Below, one piece after another: positions 56,426-64,000 of a stretch of DNA of 64,000 bases (positions are counted from its first letter, which is position 1; the number at the start of each line of letters is the position of its first letter). The DNA comes from Streptomyces sp. SAJ15 (GTDB taxonomy: Bacteria > Actinomycetota > Actinomycetes > Streptomycetales > Streptomycetaceae), in the NCBI RefSeq assembly GCF_007595705.1, contig NZ_NISY01000003.1:186001-250000 (forward strand), read 5' to 3'. The notes beneath the pieces are model-generated. The model saw nothing but the letters and a program-made list of their open reading frames with translations. It did no database searches and was not told the DNA's origin. The position numbers were made by a program, and so were the translations under genes.

Positions 56426-57196
56426 TCAGCCGACCACGGCGCCGCCGTCCACCGGGAGGACCACGCCGGTCACGAACGACGCGCCCGGCGAGACCAGTTG
56501 GGTGATGGCCCAGGAGACCTCCTCGGCGCCGCCGATGCGGCCCAGCGGGGTGTGGGCGATCTGCCAGGCGCGGGTGGCCGTGCGCTCCTCGGGGGTGAAG
56601 CCGGAGTGGTCGGCGATCGGGGTCTCGATGGCTCCGGGCGCGACGGCCACCACCCGTACGCCGCGCGGGGCGAGCTCCACCGCCCAGCTGCGGGTGAGCA
56701 GTTCGAGGGCCGTCTTGGTCGAGGCGTAGACCCACCCGCCCGGCCAGCCGCGCTGCCCCACCGCCGTACTGACGTTGACGACCACTCCGCCGGCCGCCTC
56801 GAGCGCGGGCAGCGCGGCCTGGGTCAGCAGGGCCGGGGCGATGAGGTTGGTCGCCAGTTGGGTCTCGAAGAGCTCGCGGGTGACGCCGCCGAAGGTGCCG
56901 CCCCGTACGATCCCCGCGTTGTTGACGAGGATGTCGAGCCTGCCGTGGGAGTCCAGCACGCTCCGCACGATGTCGTCCGGGGCGGTGTCGGCGGTGATGT
57001 CGGCGGCCAGCGGATGGATGCCGGGGAAGCCGTCGGCGGTCTCGGCCAGCGGCCCGGGCCGGCGCCCCACCGCGACCACCCGCGCGCCCGCGGCCGCCAG
57101 GTCCCGCGCCGTGGCCCGGCCGATCCCGGTACCGGCCCCGGTGACGACGGCGACCTTGCCGCGCAGCGTGTTGTCGCTCTCGCTCGTGTGGTTCAT
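56426..57196 (-). CDS. Short-chain dehydrogenase/reductase
   Basis: 256 residues. Cofactor loop TGAGTGIG at 19-26, NNAG at about 92-95, and catalytic VYASTK (Tyr-xxx-Lys) with an upstream Ser. Oxidoreductase of the classical SDR type; substrate unknown. Same strand as the MerR gene 106 bp downstream, which may regulate it. Confidence 0.95.
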   Translation of the reverse strand: MNHTSESDNTLRGKVAVVTGAGTGIGRATARDLAAAGARVVAVGRRPGPLAETADGFPGIHPLAADITADTAPDDIVRSVLDSHGRLDILVNNAGIVRGGTFGGVTRELFETQLATNLIAPALLTQAALPALEAAGGVVVNVSTAVGQRGWPGGWVYASTKTALELLTRSWAVELAPRGVRVVAVAPGAIETPIADHSGFTPEERTATRAWQIAHTPLGRIGGAEEVSWAITQLVSPGASFVTGVVLPVDGGAVVG

Positions 57197-57325
57197 GGGC
57201 GCAAGCCTGAAACCCTGCCGCCAGCGTCAAGGTCAAGCGCCGGACGGCGTACGGAGCCGGACCGCCGACGGGCGCCGGGGGATTCCCGCTCGCGGATACG
57301 GGGGCTGAGCTGGAACGATGCGTAT

Positions 57326-58090
57326 ATGGCAGGCAGTACGTTTGAAGATCTGGTGGCGGAGGCGGAGACGGCCCCGGTGGAGGGCTGGGACTTCTCCTGG
57401 CTGGCCGGCCGGGCCACCGAGGAGCGCCCGTCGTGGGGCTACCAGCGCCTGATGGGCGAGCGGATGGCGCGGGCCTCGGCCGCGCTGGACATCCAGACCG
57501 GCGGTGGAGAGGTGCTGGCGGGCGTACCGAAGCTGCCGCCGCTGACGGTGGCCACGGAGTCCTGACCTCCGAACGTCGCCAAGGCGACGCGGCTGCTGCA
57601 TCCGCTCGGGGCGGTCGTCGTCAGCGACGAGGACGAGCCGCCGCTGCCCTTCGCCGACGAGGCGTTCGACCTGGTGGTCAGCCGGCACCCGGTGACCGTG
57701 TGGTGGGAGGAGATCGCCCGCGTCCTGCGCCCGGGAGGCACCTACCTGTCCCAGCAGGTCGGCCCGGCCAGCGTCTTCGAACTGGTCGAGTACTTCCTCG
57801 GCCCCCAGCCGGAGGAGGTCCGCCGCCGCCGGCACCCCGACGACGCCCGCCGGGCCGCCGAGGCGGCCGGGCTGGAGGTCGTCGATCTGCGCGCGGAGTC
57901 GCTGCGCACCGAGTTCCAGGACATCGGCGCGGTGATCTACTTCCTGCGGAAGGTCATCTGGATGGTGCCGGGCTTCACGGTCGACGCGTACCGGGACCGA
58001 CTGCGCGAGCTGCACGACCGGATCCGGTCCGAGGGCCCGTTCCTGGCGCACACCACCCGCTTCCTGATCGAGGCCCGCAAGCCGGCCTGA
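57326..58090 (+). pseudogene. Class I SAM-dependent methyltransferase gene with in-frame TGA
   Basis: Reading continuously from ATG 57326 to the stop at 58090 gives 255 codons with a single internal TGA at 57563-57565, after PPLTVATES. The frame resumes unchanged with PPNVAKATRLLHP...LRPGGTYLSQQVGPAS...FLIEARKPA. The family normally has a Trp here (ESWPPNV), so the TGA most simply arose from TGG. The upstream part carries WDFSW...RPSWGYQRL and GGGEVL (SAM site). Read-through or a base error are alternatives. Confidence 0.85.
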
Positions 58091-58134
58091 CGCGGGGGGA
58101 TAAGGCCGGCTACGGGCGGTACGACCGACGCAGG

Positions 58135-58830
58135 TCAGGCGTCGGGGTTCTCGCCCGCCGCGACCTTCTTGATCCGCTCGGCCTGCAGGTTGGCGTACTT
58201 CTCGGCCGTTTCGAGCTTGGAGGTGTCGTCGAGGTCCTCGCCCCGCACCTCGATGAGGGCGATCGTGCCACCGACTCGCACCATCACGTGAGGGCCGTCG
58301 GAGTCGGCGTAGGCGTAGGACTCGTCGGCCCCCACGTCAACCGTCTCCTGCTGGAGATCGCCGTAGGCGTTCTGCCCCATCGAGGTCTGCATCGCCTGGT
58401 AGACCACCTTGGCGTTCTCCGGGGAGTCGACCGCGTACATCGAGAACTCCGCGAAGACGGCGGACGAGCCCTGGCTCTCCAGAATGAACTTGTTACCGCC
58501 GCCGGCCAACACCCCGGTGCAGGCCGTCCCGGAGTACTTCTGGCATGCGCTGGCGGTCTCCGCGCTGTCGCGCAATGTGGGCTGGTTCATCAGCTGCCAC
58601 TCATCGCCGAGGCTGCGCGTGCTGGGCAGTGCCTGACCCACTTGCTGCGTGCTGCTGATACCGGACGCGGACTTCTGCCCGTCGCCGAACGCTCCCCCGA
58701 CGGCACCCTTATGTGAGCCACCGCCGTCGCCGCCCTTGTCCTCGTCTCCGCAACCGGTCAGCACCGCCATCAGCGCCACACCCGCCACGACCCCCCGCCC
58801 CCACTTGGACACGCCCAGCTCCCTCACCAT
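58135..58830 (-). CDS. Lipoprotein
   Basis: 231 residues. Signal with lipobox VLTGC (Cys about residue 27) then a Gly/Asp/Lys spacer and a folded part with one Cys pair (ASACQKYSGTACTG). The C-terminus ends in a Lys/Glu helix (KLETAEKYANLQAERIKKVAAGE). No match recognised. Exported, membrane-anchored. Confidence 0.85.
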   Translation of the reverse strand: MVRELGVSKWGRGVVAGVALMAVLTGCGDEDKGGDGGGSHKGAVGGAFGDGQKSASGISSTQQVGQALPSTRSLGDEWQLMNQPTLRDSAETASACQKYSGTACTGVLAGGGNKFILESQGSSAVFAEFSMYAVDSPENAKVVYQAMQTSMGQNAYGDLQQETVDVGADESYAYADSDGPHVMVRVGGTIALIEVRGEDLDDTSKLETAEKYANLQAERIKKVAAGENPDA

Positions 58831-59187
58831 CGGGCCTAACTTGGATGTACACAGTCAATCCCACGATTCACTCACGACGCCAACCAGTTCTCACCGAGGG
58901 GGCGACGCCCCGGGATGGCTGGCTGCCTGCCGTTGAGGCGGCGTCATCCGGAGGTCCCAGGGCGCGATTCCGAGCGCGGAGCCGACGCACGAACAATCAT
59001 GGAAGTCCTCGGGCCCCACGTGATGCACTGCCACGACGGTTTTCAAGAGGGTGCTGCGGGGAGCGTGTTCGCCGTGCCCGACCTGCTCGTTCCCCCGGCC
59101 TCTCGGGTCCCTCGGGGCCTCCGGTGGTCCACACCTGGTCCGCTGGCACCGTATGGGCGCGATGCATGGGGCGGATACGTTGCCCCC
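58831..59187. other. Gene-free stretch before cutA
   Basis: 357 bp, no supportable gene; the plus-strand frame that reads into cutA from 58915 has no gene-like sequence before MADFL. A TATA-like GGATACGT at 59173-59180 sits directly before the ATG at 59188, so a leaderless mRNA is possible. Confidence 0.55.
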
Positions 59188-59505
59188 ATGGCTGACTTCT
59201 TGATCGTAATCACGACCGTGGACAATCAGGACGCTGCGCGGACGCTGTCGCGCTCGGCGGTGGAGGCGAGCCTAGCCGCTTCCGGGCAGGTGACCGGACC
59301 CATCGAGACGACGTACCGACACCTCGGCGAAGTTTCAGAGGGCACCGAGTATCAGGTGACCTTCCGTACGACCGGTGACCGGCGTGAGGCACTGGAGAAG
59401 CACCTGGTGGATAACCACCCCTACGACTCGCCGGAGGTCATCGCGTTCACGATCGATGCCGGCCGTGCGGAGTACCTGGACTGGATCACCCGGGCCACCC
59501 ACTAG
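59188..59505 (+). CDS. cutA: CutA family divalent-cation tolerance protein
   Basis: 105 residues. Begins ADFLIVITTVDNQDAARTLSRSAVEASLAASGQVTGPIETTYRHLGEVSEGTEYQVTFRTT, the CutA ferredoxin-like fold, ending RAEYLDWITRATH. Trimeric protein linked to copper tolerance in other bacteria; that role here is by homology only. Overlaps by 4 bp the stop of the convergent HTH regulator. Confidence 0.88.
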   Translation: MADFLIVITTVDNQDAARTLSRSAVEASLAASGQVTGPIETTYRHLGEVSEGTEYQVTFRTTGDRREALEKHLVDNHPYDSPEVIAFTIDAGRAEYLDWITRATH

Positions 59506-60779
59506 CCCTTCGCACGCTCCAGTAGCGCGCCGACCGGGGCGAGGGACCGGTGGGGCTCCAGCCGCTTGGCCATCAGACGGGCTCGCGCCATCGGTCTGAT
59601 CGACGCGAGTCCCTCGGAGAGGTCGAACACCCGCGCCGTGATCGCGGTCGAGTGCTCGACCTCTCCCGCGTCCAGGTACGCCGCTGCCAGCCATGACAGG
59701 TACAGCGCCTTGTCCCGAGCCCGGGTGTCGTCGTACCGGGCCAAAGCGTCCTCCAAGGCTGGGATGGCTCGTAGCGGTCGGTGCAGCTCCGCCCAGCAGC
59801 GCCCCGTCATGATCGCGATCTCGTCGCGGTCAACCCAGTACGCCCAATCCGGGCCTGGCTCGTCGCTGTGCTCGTGGATGGCCTCTTCGGCAACGCCCAG
59901 GGCGTAGTCCGCCTCCCGGCCGTTTCCCGCGGTCGCGTGCTGCCACGCCAGCCGGTCCGCCAGCAGCGCCCGCACCACAGGCGCCGTCCCGGAGCCGAGT
60001 GCCTCGTACGCGGCCGTGGCGAACCTGATCCCGGAGCCACCGCCCACCGTCCACTCCAGGTAAGCCAGGAACGCCAGCGAGTTGCCTTCCAGGGCGGTGT
60101 CCTCTGCGGCCCGCGACGCGGCTAAAGCCGTCATGTAGTGCCCGCGAGCCCCCTCGTAGTTCCCGGCGTCATACGCCGCCCAGCCCGCAAGCTGGGCCTG
60201 TTCAGCGATGATTCCGCGCAGGCCCCGGCCTGTCGCCTCGCTGTAGACCCCTTCGTCCGCCAGCCGGGTCGTGTTCTCCAGCTCCTGGACATACATCTGG
60301 TACGTGTCTCCGCCACCCACGAAGTCGTCCAGGCGGCGGAGCCTGGCGGTGCGGTGGCTCAACTGCTTCGGGACGTCGGCCCCGATCCTCCTCCCCGGCG
60401 AAAGCAGAGAAGAGGGCTGTATGACGGCGATCCCGGCGCCGGTCGTAGCCGTCATGAATCCACGGCGGTCGAACACGTCGTTCTCCTGGTCGGTCTCGCC
60501 CTTCTTCTCCTGACGTCGCAGACGCCGAGCGAGAGTGACGGCCCGCCGCAATTCCTCCTCCGGCACGCCGAACTCCGCGGACAGCAGCGCCCGCGAAGCC
60601 GGGTCCGGGAGACGCTCGTGGGTCTCCCACCGCGACACCGCACCCTGCTCCAGCGGGTACCCCCGCCGCGCGGAGAGATCAGCCGCCAGTTCCTCCTGAG
60701 TGCGACCGCTAGCCATACGCAGGCGCCGCAACAGCGGCCCGATCGTTTCCACGCCGTCGTCCTCGTTCGTGGTCATCAT
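59502..60779 (-). CDS. XRE-family HTH regulator with TPR-like C-terminus, divergent from the JmjC operon
   Basis: 425 residues from ATG 60779 (GAGGA five bases upstream). HTH IGPLLRRLRMASGRTQEELAADLSARRGYPLEQGAVSRWETHERLP at about 13-57, a linker with FDRRGFMTATTGAGIAV, then TPR-like helices. Similar regulators control secondary-metabolite and peptide-signal genes in Streptomyces. It faces the 75-aa/peptide/JmjC/AKR operon across a 240-bp spacer, so it is the best candidate for its controller. Confidence 0.88.
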   Translation of the reverse strand: MMTTNEDDGVETIGPLLRRLRMASGRTQEELAADLSARRGYPLEQGAVSRWETHERLPDPASRALLSAEFGVPEEELRRAVTLARRLRRQEKKGETDQENDVFDRRGFMTATTGAGIAVIQPSSLLSPGRRIGADVPKQLSHRTARLRRLDDFVGGGDTYQMYVQELENTTRLADEGVYSEATGRGLRGIIAEQAQLAGWAAYDAGNYEGARGHYMTALAASRAAEDTALEGNSLAFLAYLEWTVGGGSGIRFATAAYEALGSGTAPVVRALLADRLAWQHATAGNGREADYALGVAEEAIHEHSDEPGPDWAYWVDRDEIAIMTGRCWAELHRPLRAIPALEDALARYDDTRARDKALYLSWLAAAYLDAGEVEHSTAITARVFDLSEGLASIRPMARARLMAKRLEPHRSLAPVGALLERAKG

Positions 60780-61020
60780 CGCCATCCTCGGCTGTCCACT
60801 GAGCCCAGATCCCAGCCTGGCCATAAAGCCTGGCTATATCCCCGGAATGGCCATGCCTTCCGGCCCATCCGTCCAAACGCTGACGGCAGTTGACTGGTCA
60901 CAGCCGCCCGGAGAGGCGGTCTCCCCCCTCGCAGCGGGCCGTAGGACCGTCCGCGACGTCAGACCTGTGGCCGCTGTGTCCCTGGAGTGCAGTGCCCGAC
61001 CGAGACCGAGGAGAGGCGCA
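60780..61020. other. Divergent control region of the JmjC-AKR operon
   Basis: 241 bp with no gene. TGGCCAT occurs twice (60819-60826 and 60845-60853 region), AGTTGACTGG at about 60886-60895 is a possible -35 for the operon, and GAGGAGAGG precedes the GTG at 61021. Confidence 0.55.
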
Positions 61021-61248
61021 GTGTCCACCAAGAGCCGTACTCGTCAACGGCAGACCGTGCCCGGCTGGGTCAGCGAAGGCACCCTCATCCGCGACCCGCT
61101 GAACGGCCGCACCGGCATCGTGCAGTTCATCGGCGAGTTCGAGGACCCGAAGACCGGCGTCGTCATGCAGAACGCCGTCTTCGCCCGGCCGGAGAGCGGC
61201 GGGGTGGAGTGGGTGGTCGAGGACCCCTCCAGCCTGGAACGCGGCTGA
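61021..61248 (+). CDS. 75-residue SH3-like hypothetical protein
   Basis: 75 residues from GTG 61021, with GAGGAGAGG well placed upstream. Basic start (STKSRTRQRQ) then small-beta-barrel-like sequence (EGTLIRDPLNGRTGIVQFIGEFEDPKTGVVMQNAVF). Not recognised. First gene of the operon leading to the peptide and JmjC genes; might be a leader-binding or accessory protein by position only. Confidence 0.75.
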   Translation: MSTKSRTRQRQTVPGWVSEGTLIRDPLNGRTGIVQFIGEFEDPKTGVVMQNAVFARPESGGVEWVVEDPSSLERG

Positions 61249-61415
61249 CCGCACGCGCCCCCTGGGGTTGGCGTCAACAGCTCGCCGTCCTCCTGTACGT
61301 CGTCGCCCAGCGTCCTGGTGGTCACCCTGACCGTAGCTGGAGACCACGGGAGTTGACCCGCAGAGTTCCCGCCGGGACCCCGGCGGGACCCATCGAGATC
61401 AGGAAGGAGTACGGA

Positions 61416-61547
61416 ATGAACGAGAACGCTCCCGCCGAGCAGACCAGTGGCCTGCTGATCGGTGTCCGCCGCATCGCCGCGGCCCGCTCGCGTGCCGAGG
61501 AAGCCTCGGACAACACCGGCGGCAAGTCGGACATGAACGACACCTGA
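61416..61547 (+). CDS. 43-residue peptide, possible modification substrate
   Basis: 43 residues: polar start (MNENAPAEQTSG), hydrophobic/basic middle LLIGVRRIAAARSRAEEA with four Arg (18, 19, 24, 26), polar end (SDNTGGKSDMNDT). AAGGAG seven bases before the ATG is a strong ribosome binding site. A perfect 8-bp hairpin (61368-61375/61380-61387) lies just upstream. Placed between the 75-aa gene and a JmjC oxygenase 19 bp later. Precursor-peptide role is inference; it could equally be a small regulator. Confidence 0.7.
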   Translation: MNENAPAEQTSGLLIGVRRIAAARSRAEEASDNTGGKSDMNDT

Positions 61548-61566
61548 TCGACCGAGGAGACCCACG

Positions 61567-62751
61567 GTGATCGATTCCGCATCGTGGGCCGAGCGTCTGG
61601 GCGGGGACACGTTCCTCGCCCAGACGTGCTTCCGGGCCCACAAAGTGATCCGCTCCAATGGCAACGCCCACCCCTCGCTGCTGGCCTGGGACGACCTCAA
61701 CGAGATCGTGGCCGCTCACCGGCTCGAACCTCCCCGAATGCGGCTCTCTCGCACCGGGGAAGCCGTCCCCGCCACGACGTACTCGATCCTCCGCACGAAC
61801 CGTCGCGGGGTTTCCTGGTACCAGCCCCAGCCTGCCGAGTTCCACGCCCGGCTCGCCGAGGGCGCGTCCCTCGTCATCGACGCGATCGACCAGATCCACC
61901 CGCCCGTCCGGGAAGCCGCAGCCGGCCTCGAACAGTTCTTCCGCACCTCCGTGCAGGTCAACGCGTACGCCTCGTGGACCGCCGAGGAAGGCTTCGGCAC
62001 CCACTGGGACGACCACGACGTGGTGGTGCTCCAGCTCGAAGGCTCCAAGCGGTGGAAGATCTACGGCCCCACCCGGCAGGCCCCCGCCTGGCGCGACGTG
62101 GAAGCTCCGGAGGTCCCGACAGGCGACCCGATCGCGGACATCGTCCTGACGCCCGGCGACGTGCTCTATCTGCCGCGCGGTTGGTGGCACGCCGTGAGCG
62201 CCGACCAGGGCACCGCCTCACTGCACCTGACCTTCGGGCTCGCCACACGGACCGGCGCCGAGTTCCTGGGCTGGCTCTGCGACGACCTGCGGGCGAGTGT
62301 GACCGTCCGGGCGGACGTACCGCGTTTCGGCACTCCGGAGGAGCGGGCGGACTACCTGGCTGCTGTACGGAAGGATGTACTGGCCGCCCTGGACGACCCT
62401 GCGGTTCTGGACCGCTGGGAAAGGTCTCTGGACGCGACGCACCCCGGGCGCCCGCGCCTGTCACTGCCACACCTCACCGCCGTGCCTGCCGAACCAGGCA
62501 TCACGGTGCAGGCCACGGTGCCCCGTGCCCGGATCGACCAGGACGACCAGGCCGTGACCTTCGCCGGGGCGGGGAACGAGTGGACCTTCGCCCTCCCCGC
62601 CGCCCCGGTCCTTCGCCTCCTCGCTGGTGGACCGCCGGCCACCCTCGCGGACCTGGCCGCCGAGTCCGCTCTCACCCTCGTCCAGGTGGCGGAGGTCGTC
62701 TCCGCGCTGGTTGCCGGTCAGGCCGTCGCCGTGGTCGGAGGCTCCTCGTGA
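61567..62751 (+). CDS. JmjC/ribosomal-oxygenase-like Fe(II)/2-oxoglutarate hydroxylase
   Basis: 394 residues from GTG 61567 (GAGGAGA upstream). The cupin/JmjC facial triad is visible: HWD (His146, Asp148) in EGFGTHWDDHDVVVLQL and His208 in LYLPRGWWHAVSAD, followed by SLHLTFGL. EGSKRWKIY (about 159-166) matches the 2-oxoglutarate-side strand of NO66/YcfD-type ribosomal oxygenases, and the C-terminal 120 residues resemble their winged-helix tail. Family hydroxylates His or Arg of proteins. The substrate here could be the adjacent peptide; inference. Confidence 0.88.
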   Translation: MIDSASWAERLGGDTFLAQTCFRAHKVIRSNGNAHPSLLAWDDLNEIVAAHRLEPPRMRLSRTGEAVPATTYSILRTNRRGVSWYQPQPAEFHARLAEGASLVIDAIDQIHPPVREAAAGLEQFFRTSVQVNAYASWTAEEGFGTHWDDHDVVVLQLEGSKRWKIYGPTRQAPAWRDVEAPEVPTGDPIADIVLTPGDVLYLPRGWWHAVSADQGTASLHLTFGLATRTGAEFLGWLCDDLRASVTVRADVPRFGTPEERADYLAAVRKDVLAALDDPAVLDRWERSLDATHPGRPRLSLPHLTAVPAEPGITVQATVPRARIDQDDQAVTFAGAGNEWTFALPAAPVLRLLAGGPPATLADLAAESALTLVQVAEVVSALVAGQAVAVVGGSS

Positions 62752-63641
62752 CCGCTTCCCTGGGACTGGGAACGTACCGGGTGCGCGCCGTCGAACAGGC
62801 GGCCCGCACCGCCTGCACCGACGGGCTCGTGTGGATCGACACCGCCCCCAACTACGGCAGCGCCCACCAGGCGCTCGGCCCCGTCATCGCCGACCACCCG
62901 CGCGCCATGGTGGCAACGAAGACAGGCTTCTTCGGCCCGGATGAAGGCGCGGCTGCTCTTCGAGCCGGGCTCCTCACCGCTGCCCAGGTCCGGGCCGGAC
63001 ACAGCCTCGACCCCGGCTTCGTCCGATGGCAGACGAATAGGTCCCTGGCCGCTCTCGGCCGGATCGACCTCGTGTTCGTCCACAACCCGGAGCACGCCGG
63101 CTTGTGTCCCACGGAGCTTCATTCGGCGCTTCGTGATGTGTTCGCGGTGCTGGAGGAGTTCGCTGCCGCCGGCAGGATCGGCGGGTACGGAGTGGCCACC
63201 TGGTCCGGGTTCCTGCACGACGCCTTCTCGGTGTCCGAACTCCTGGGCCTGGCCATCGAGGCCGCTGGTTCGGGTGAACATCACCTGCGGGCCGTCCAAC
63301 AGCCGGTCAGCCTCGTCATGGCAAGGCCGATCGCCCTCGCCCTCGATGGCCGGGGCCCTCTCATCCTGGCCCGTGCGGCGGGCCTGATCACCTTCGGTTC
63401 CTCGCCTCTGCACGGCGGCGAACTGCCGGGCCTCGTCACGCCCGAACTCGCCGAGTTCATCCGCCCGGGGGCCTCGCCGGCCACCGCCTGTCTCCTCGCT
63501 GCGGCCTCCTGCCCGAGCCTGGACGTGGTACTGCTGTCTGCTGGCACCGCCCACCATTGGGCCGCCGCAAAGGCCACCACTGCCGCCCCGCTCGATCCGG
63601 GCCACCTCAGGAAGGTCACCGATGTACTCGCCCAAGGATGA
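62748..63641 (+). CDS. Aldo/keto reductase family protein
   Basis: 297 residues. Full catalytic tetrad: Asp31 and Tyr36 in DTAPNYG, Lys58 in VATKTG, His112 in VFVHNPE. NADPH-dependent carbonyl/alcohol chemistry is expected. GTG 62748 overlaps the JmjC stop in GTGA, so translation is coupled. Paired with the hydroxylase it suggests consecutive oxidation or reduction of one substrate. Confidence 0.88.
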   Translation: MTASLGLGTYRVRAVEQAARTACTDGLVWIDTAPNYGSAHQALGPVIADHPRAMVATKTGFFGPDEGAAALRAGLLTAAQVRAGHSLDPGFVRWQTNRSLAALGRIDLVFVHNPEHAGLCPTELHSALRDVFAVLEEFAAAGRIGGYGVATWSGFLHDAFSVSELLGLAIEAAGSGEHHLRAVQQPVSLVMARPIALALDGRGPLILARAAGLITFGSSPLHGGELPGLVTPELAEFIRPGASPATACLLAAASCPSLDVVLLSAGTAHHWAAAKATTAAPLDPGHLRKVTDVLAQG

Positions 63642-64000
63642 GACCACCAGGGCACGCATGGAGGACGCCCTGGCCCACGCCGCTGCCCACCTCGCCGCCA
63701 CGACGACGGGTGCGCCGGCCTGGGGGTGGCTCGGCCGCACCATCGGCAGCCGCACCGAGGGCGGCCACTGGCTCCGCGTCCACTGCGGCGAGGCAGCGAA
63801 GACCCCCGCCACCCGGAACGAGGGGATCGCCCTCGCCGAGGAACGGGTGTCCGGCAAGGTGTCCCGCCCGCACCTCCACGACCTGTACCGCTGGGACGGG
63901 GGCGAGTACGTCTTCGAAGCGGAGCTGATCGACTACATCGCTCAGCCCGTCATCTCGCCGGAGACACCCGACCTCACCGAGGATCCGGGCCTGCCGGACT
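63622..64000 (+). CDS. Unrecognised protein, 3' end beyond window
   Basis: At least 126 residues from ATG 63622 (GGAAGG upstream), overlapping the reductase by 20 bp. Contains ALAHAAAHLAATTTGAPAWGWLGRTIG, WLRVHCGE and HLHDLYRWDGGEYVFEAELIDYIAQPV. No family recognised. Overlap implies the same operon. The open end is cut by the window. Confidence 0.7.
   Translation, partial: MYSPKDETTRARMEDALAHAAAHLAATTTGAPAWGWLGRTIGSRTEGGHWLRVHCGEAAKTPATRNEGIALAEERVSGKVSRPHLHDLYRWDGGEYVFEAELIDYIAQPVISPETPDLTEDPGLPD

Noticed and set aside
57563..57565. TGA as selenocysteine codon
   Set aside because: The position is a structural Trp in the family rather than a catalytic Cys, and I saw no SECIS-like hairpin just after it.

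Overview
The window is a 64-kb piece of a Streptomyces (or very close actinomycete) chromosome. It is uniformly GC-rich with strong GC3 bias, it encodes a two-domain germacradienol/geosmin synthase, and it carries the adjacent SigF-type and SigN-type sporulation sigma factors in the neighbourhood (upp, tRNA deaminase, Dabb protein) known from S. coelicolor. No plasmid, phage or ribosomal RNA locus is present. Three tRNAs (Ser-GGA, Ser-CGA, initiator Met) and the SRP RNA are present.

Layout. 1-5.8 kb: housekeeping minus-strand block, aspartokinase (cut by the window edge), DUF5063 protein, recR, YbaB/EbfC protein, dnaX, ffs RNA, then tRNA-Ser(GGA). 6-15 kb: accessory block with a rhodanese, a DJ-1/AraC regulator, a two-gene stress-type operon, an MFS exporter divergent from a LysR regulator, and a complete P450-reductase-ferredoxin electron-transfer operon. 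15-28 kb: secreted CAP protein, an orphan cytochrome oxidase subunit I, an ECF sigma factor with its coupled membrane protein, DUF4360 protein, geosmin synthase, APC permease, DNA glycosylase-like protein and a secreted M28 peptidase. 28-42 kb: a HerA-like C-terminal remnant, the upp/tadA block, tRNA-Ser(CGA), then a cassette absent from the usual order (GbsR/MarR regulator, DUF4097 protein, ABC exporter) bounded by near-identical 39-bp hairpin repeats. A TetR-controlled membrane protein follows, with three operator copies, then an AhpD-like protein, the Dabb protein, sigF and sigN. 42-57 kb: regulators and exporters (two HTH/TPR regulators, Lrp/LysE pair, MarR/MFS pair, TetR/MFS pair, MerR/SDR pair), small secreted proteins and tRNA-fMet. 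57-64 kb: a methyltransferase gene interrupted by one TGA codon, a lipoprotein, CutA, and a last operon that runs off the window.

The most interesting locus is this last one (about 60.8-64 kb). A divergent HTH/TPR regulator faces a 75-aa protein, a 43-aa peptide with an excellent ribosome binding site, a JmjC/ribosomal-oxygenase-like 2-oxoglutarate hydroxylase, a translationally coupled aldo/keto reductase and an unrecognised protein that overlaps it. The arrangement resembles a peptide-modification (RiPP-like) pathway of a kind I cannot match to a named family. That reading is inference from gene order and family membership.

Many intergenic and terminal coding stretches carry short tandem repeats (13, 15, 20, 30, 31, 32 bp). 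These explain the low-complexity tails on a sigma factor, a MarR, a TetR and a rhodanese protein.
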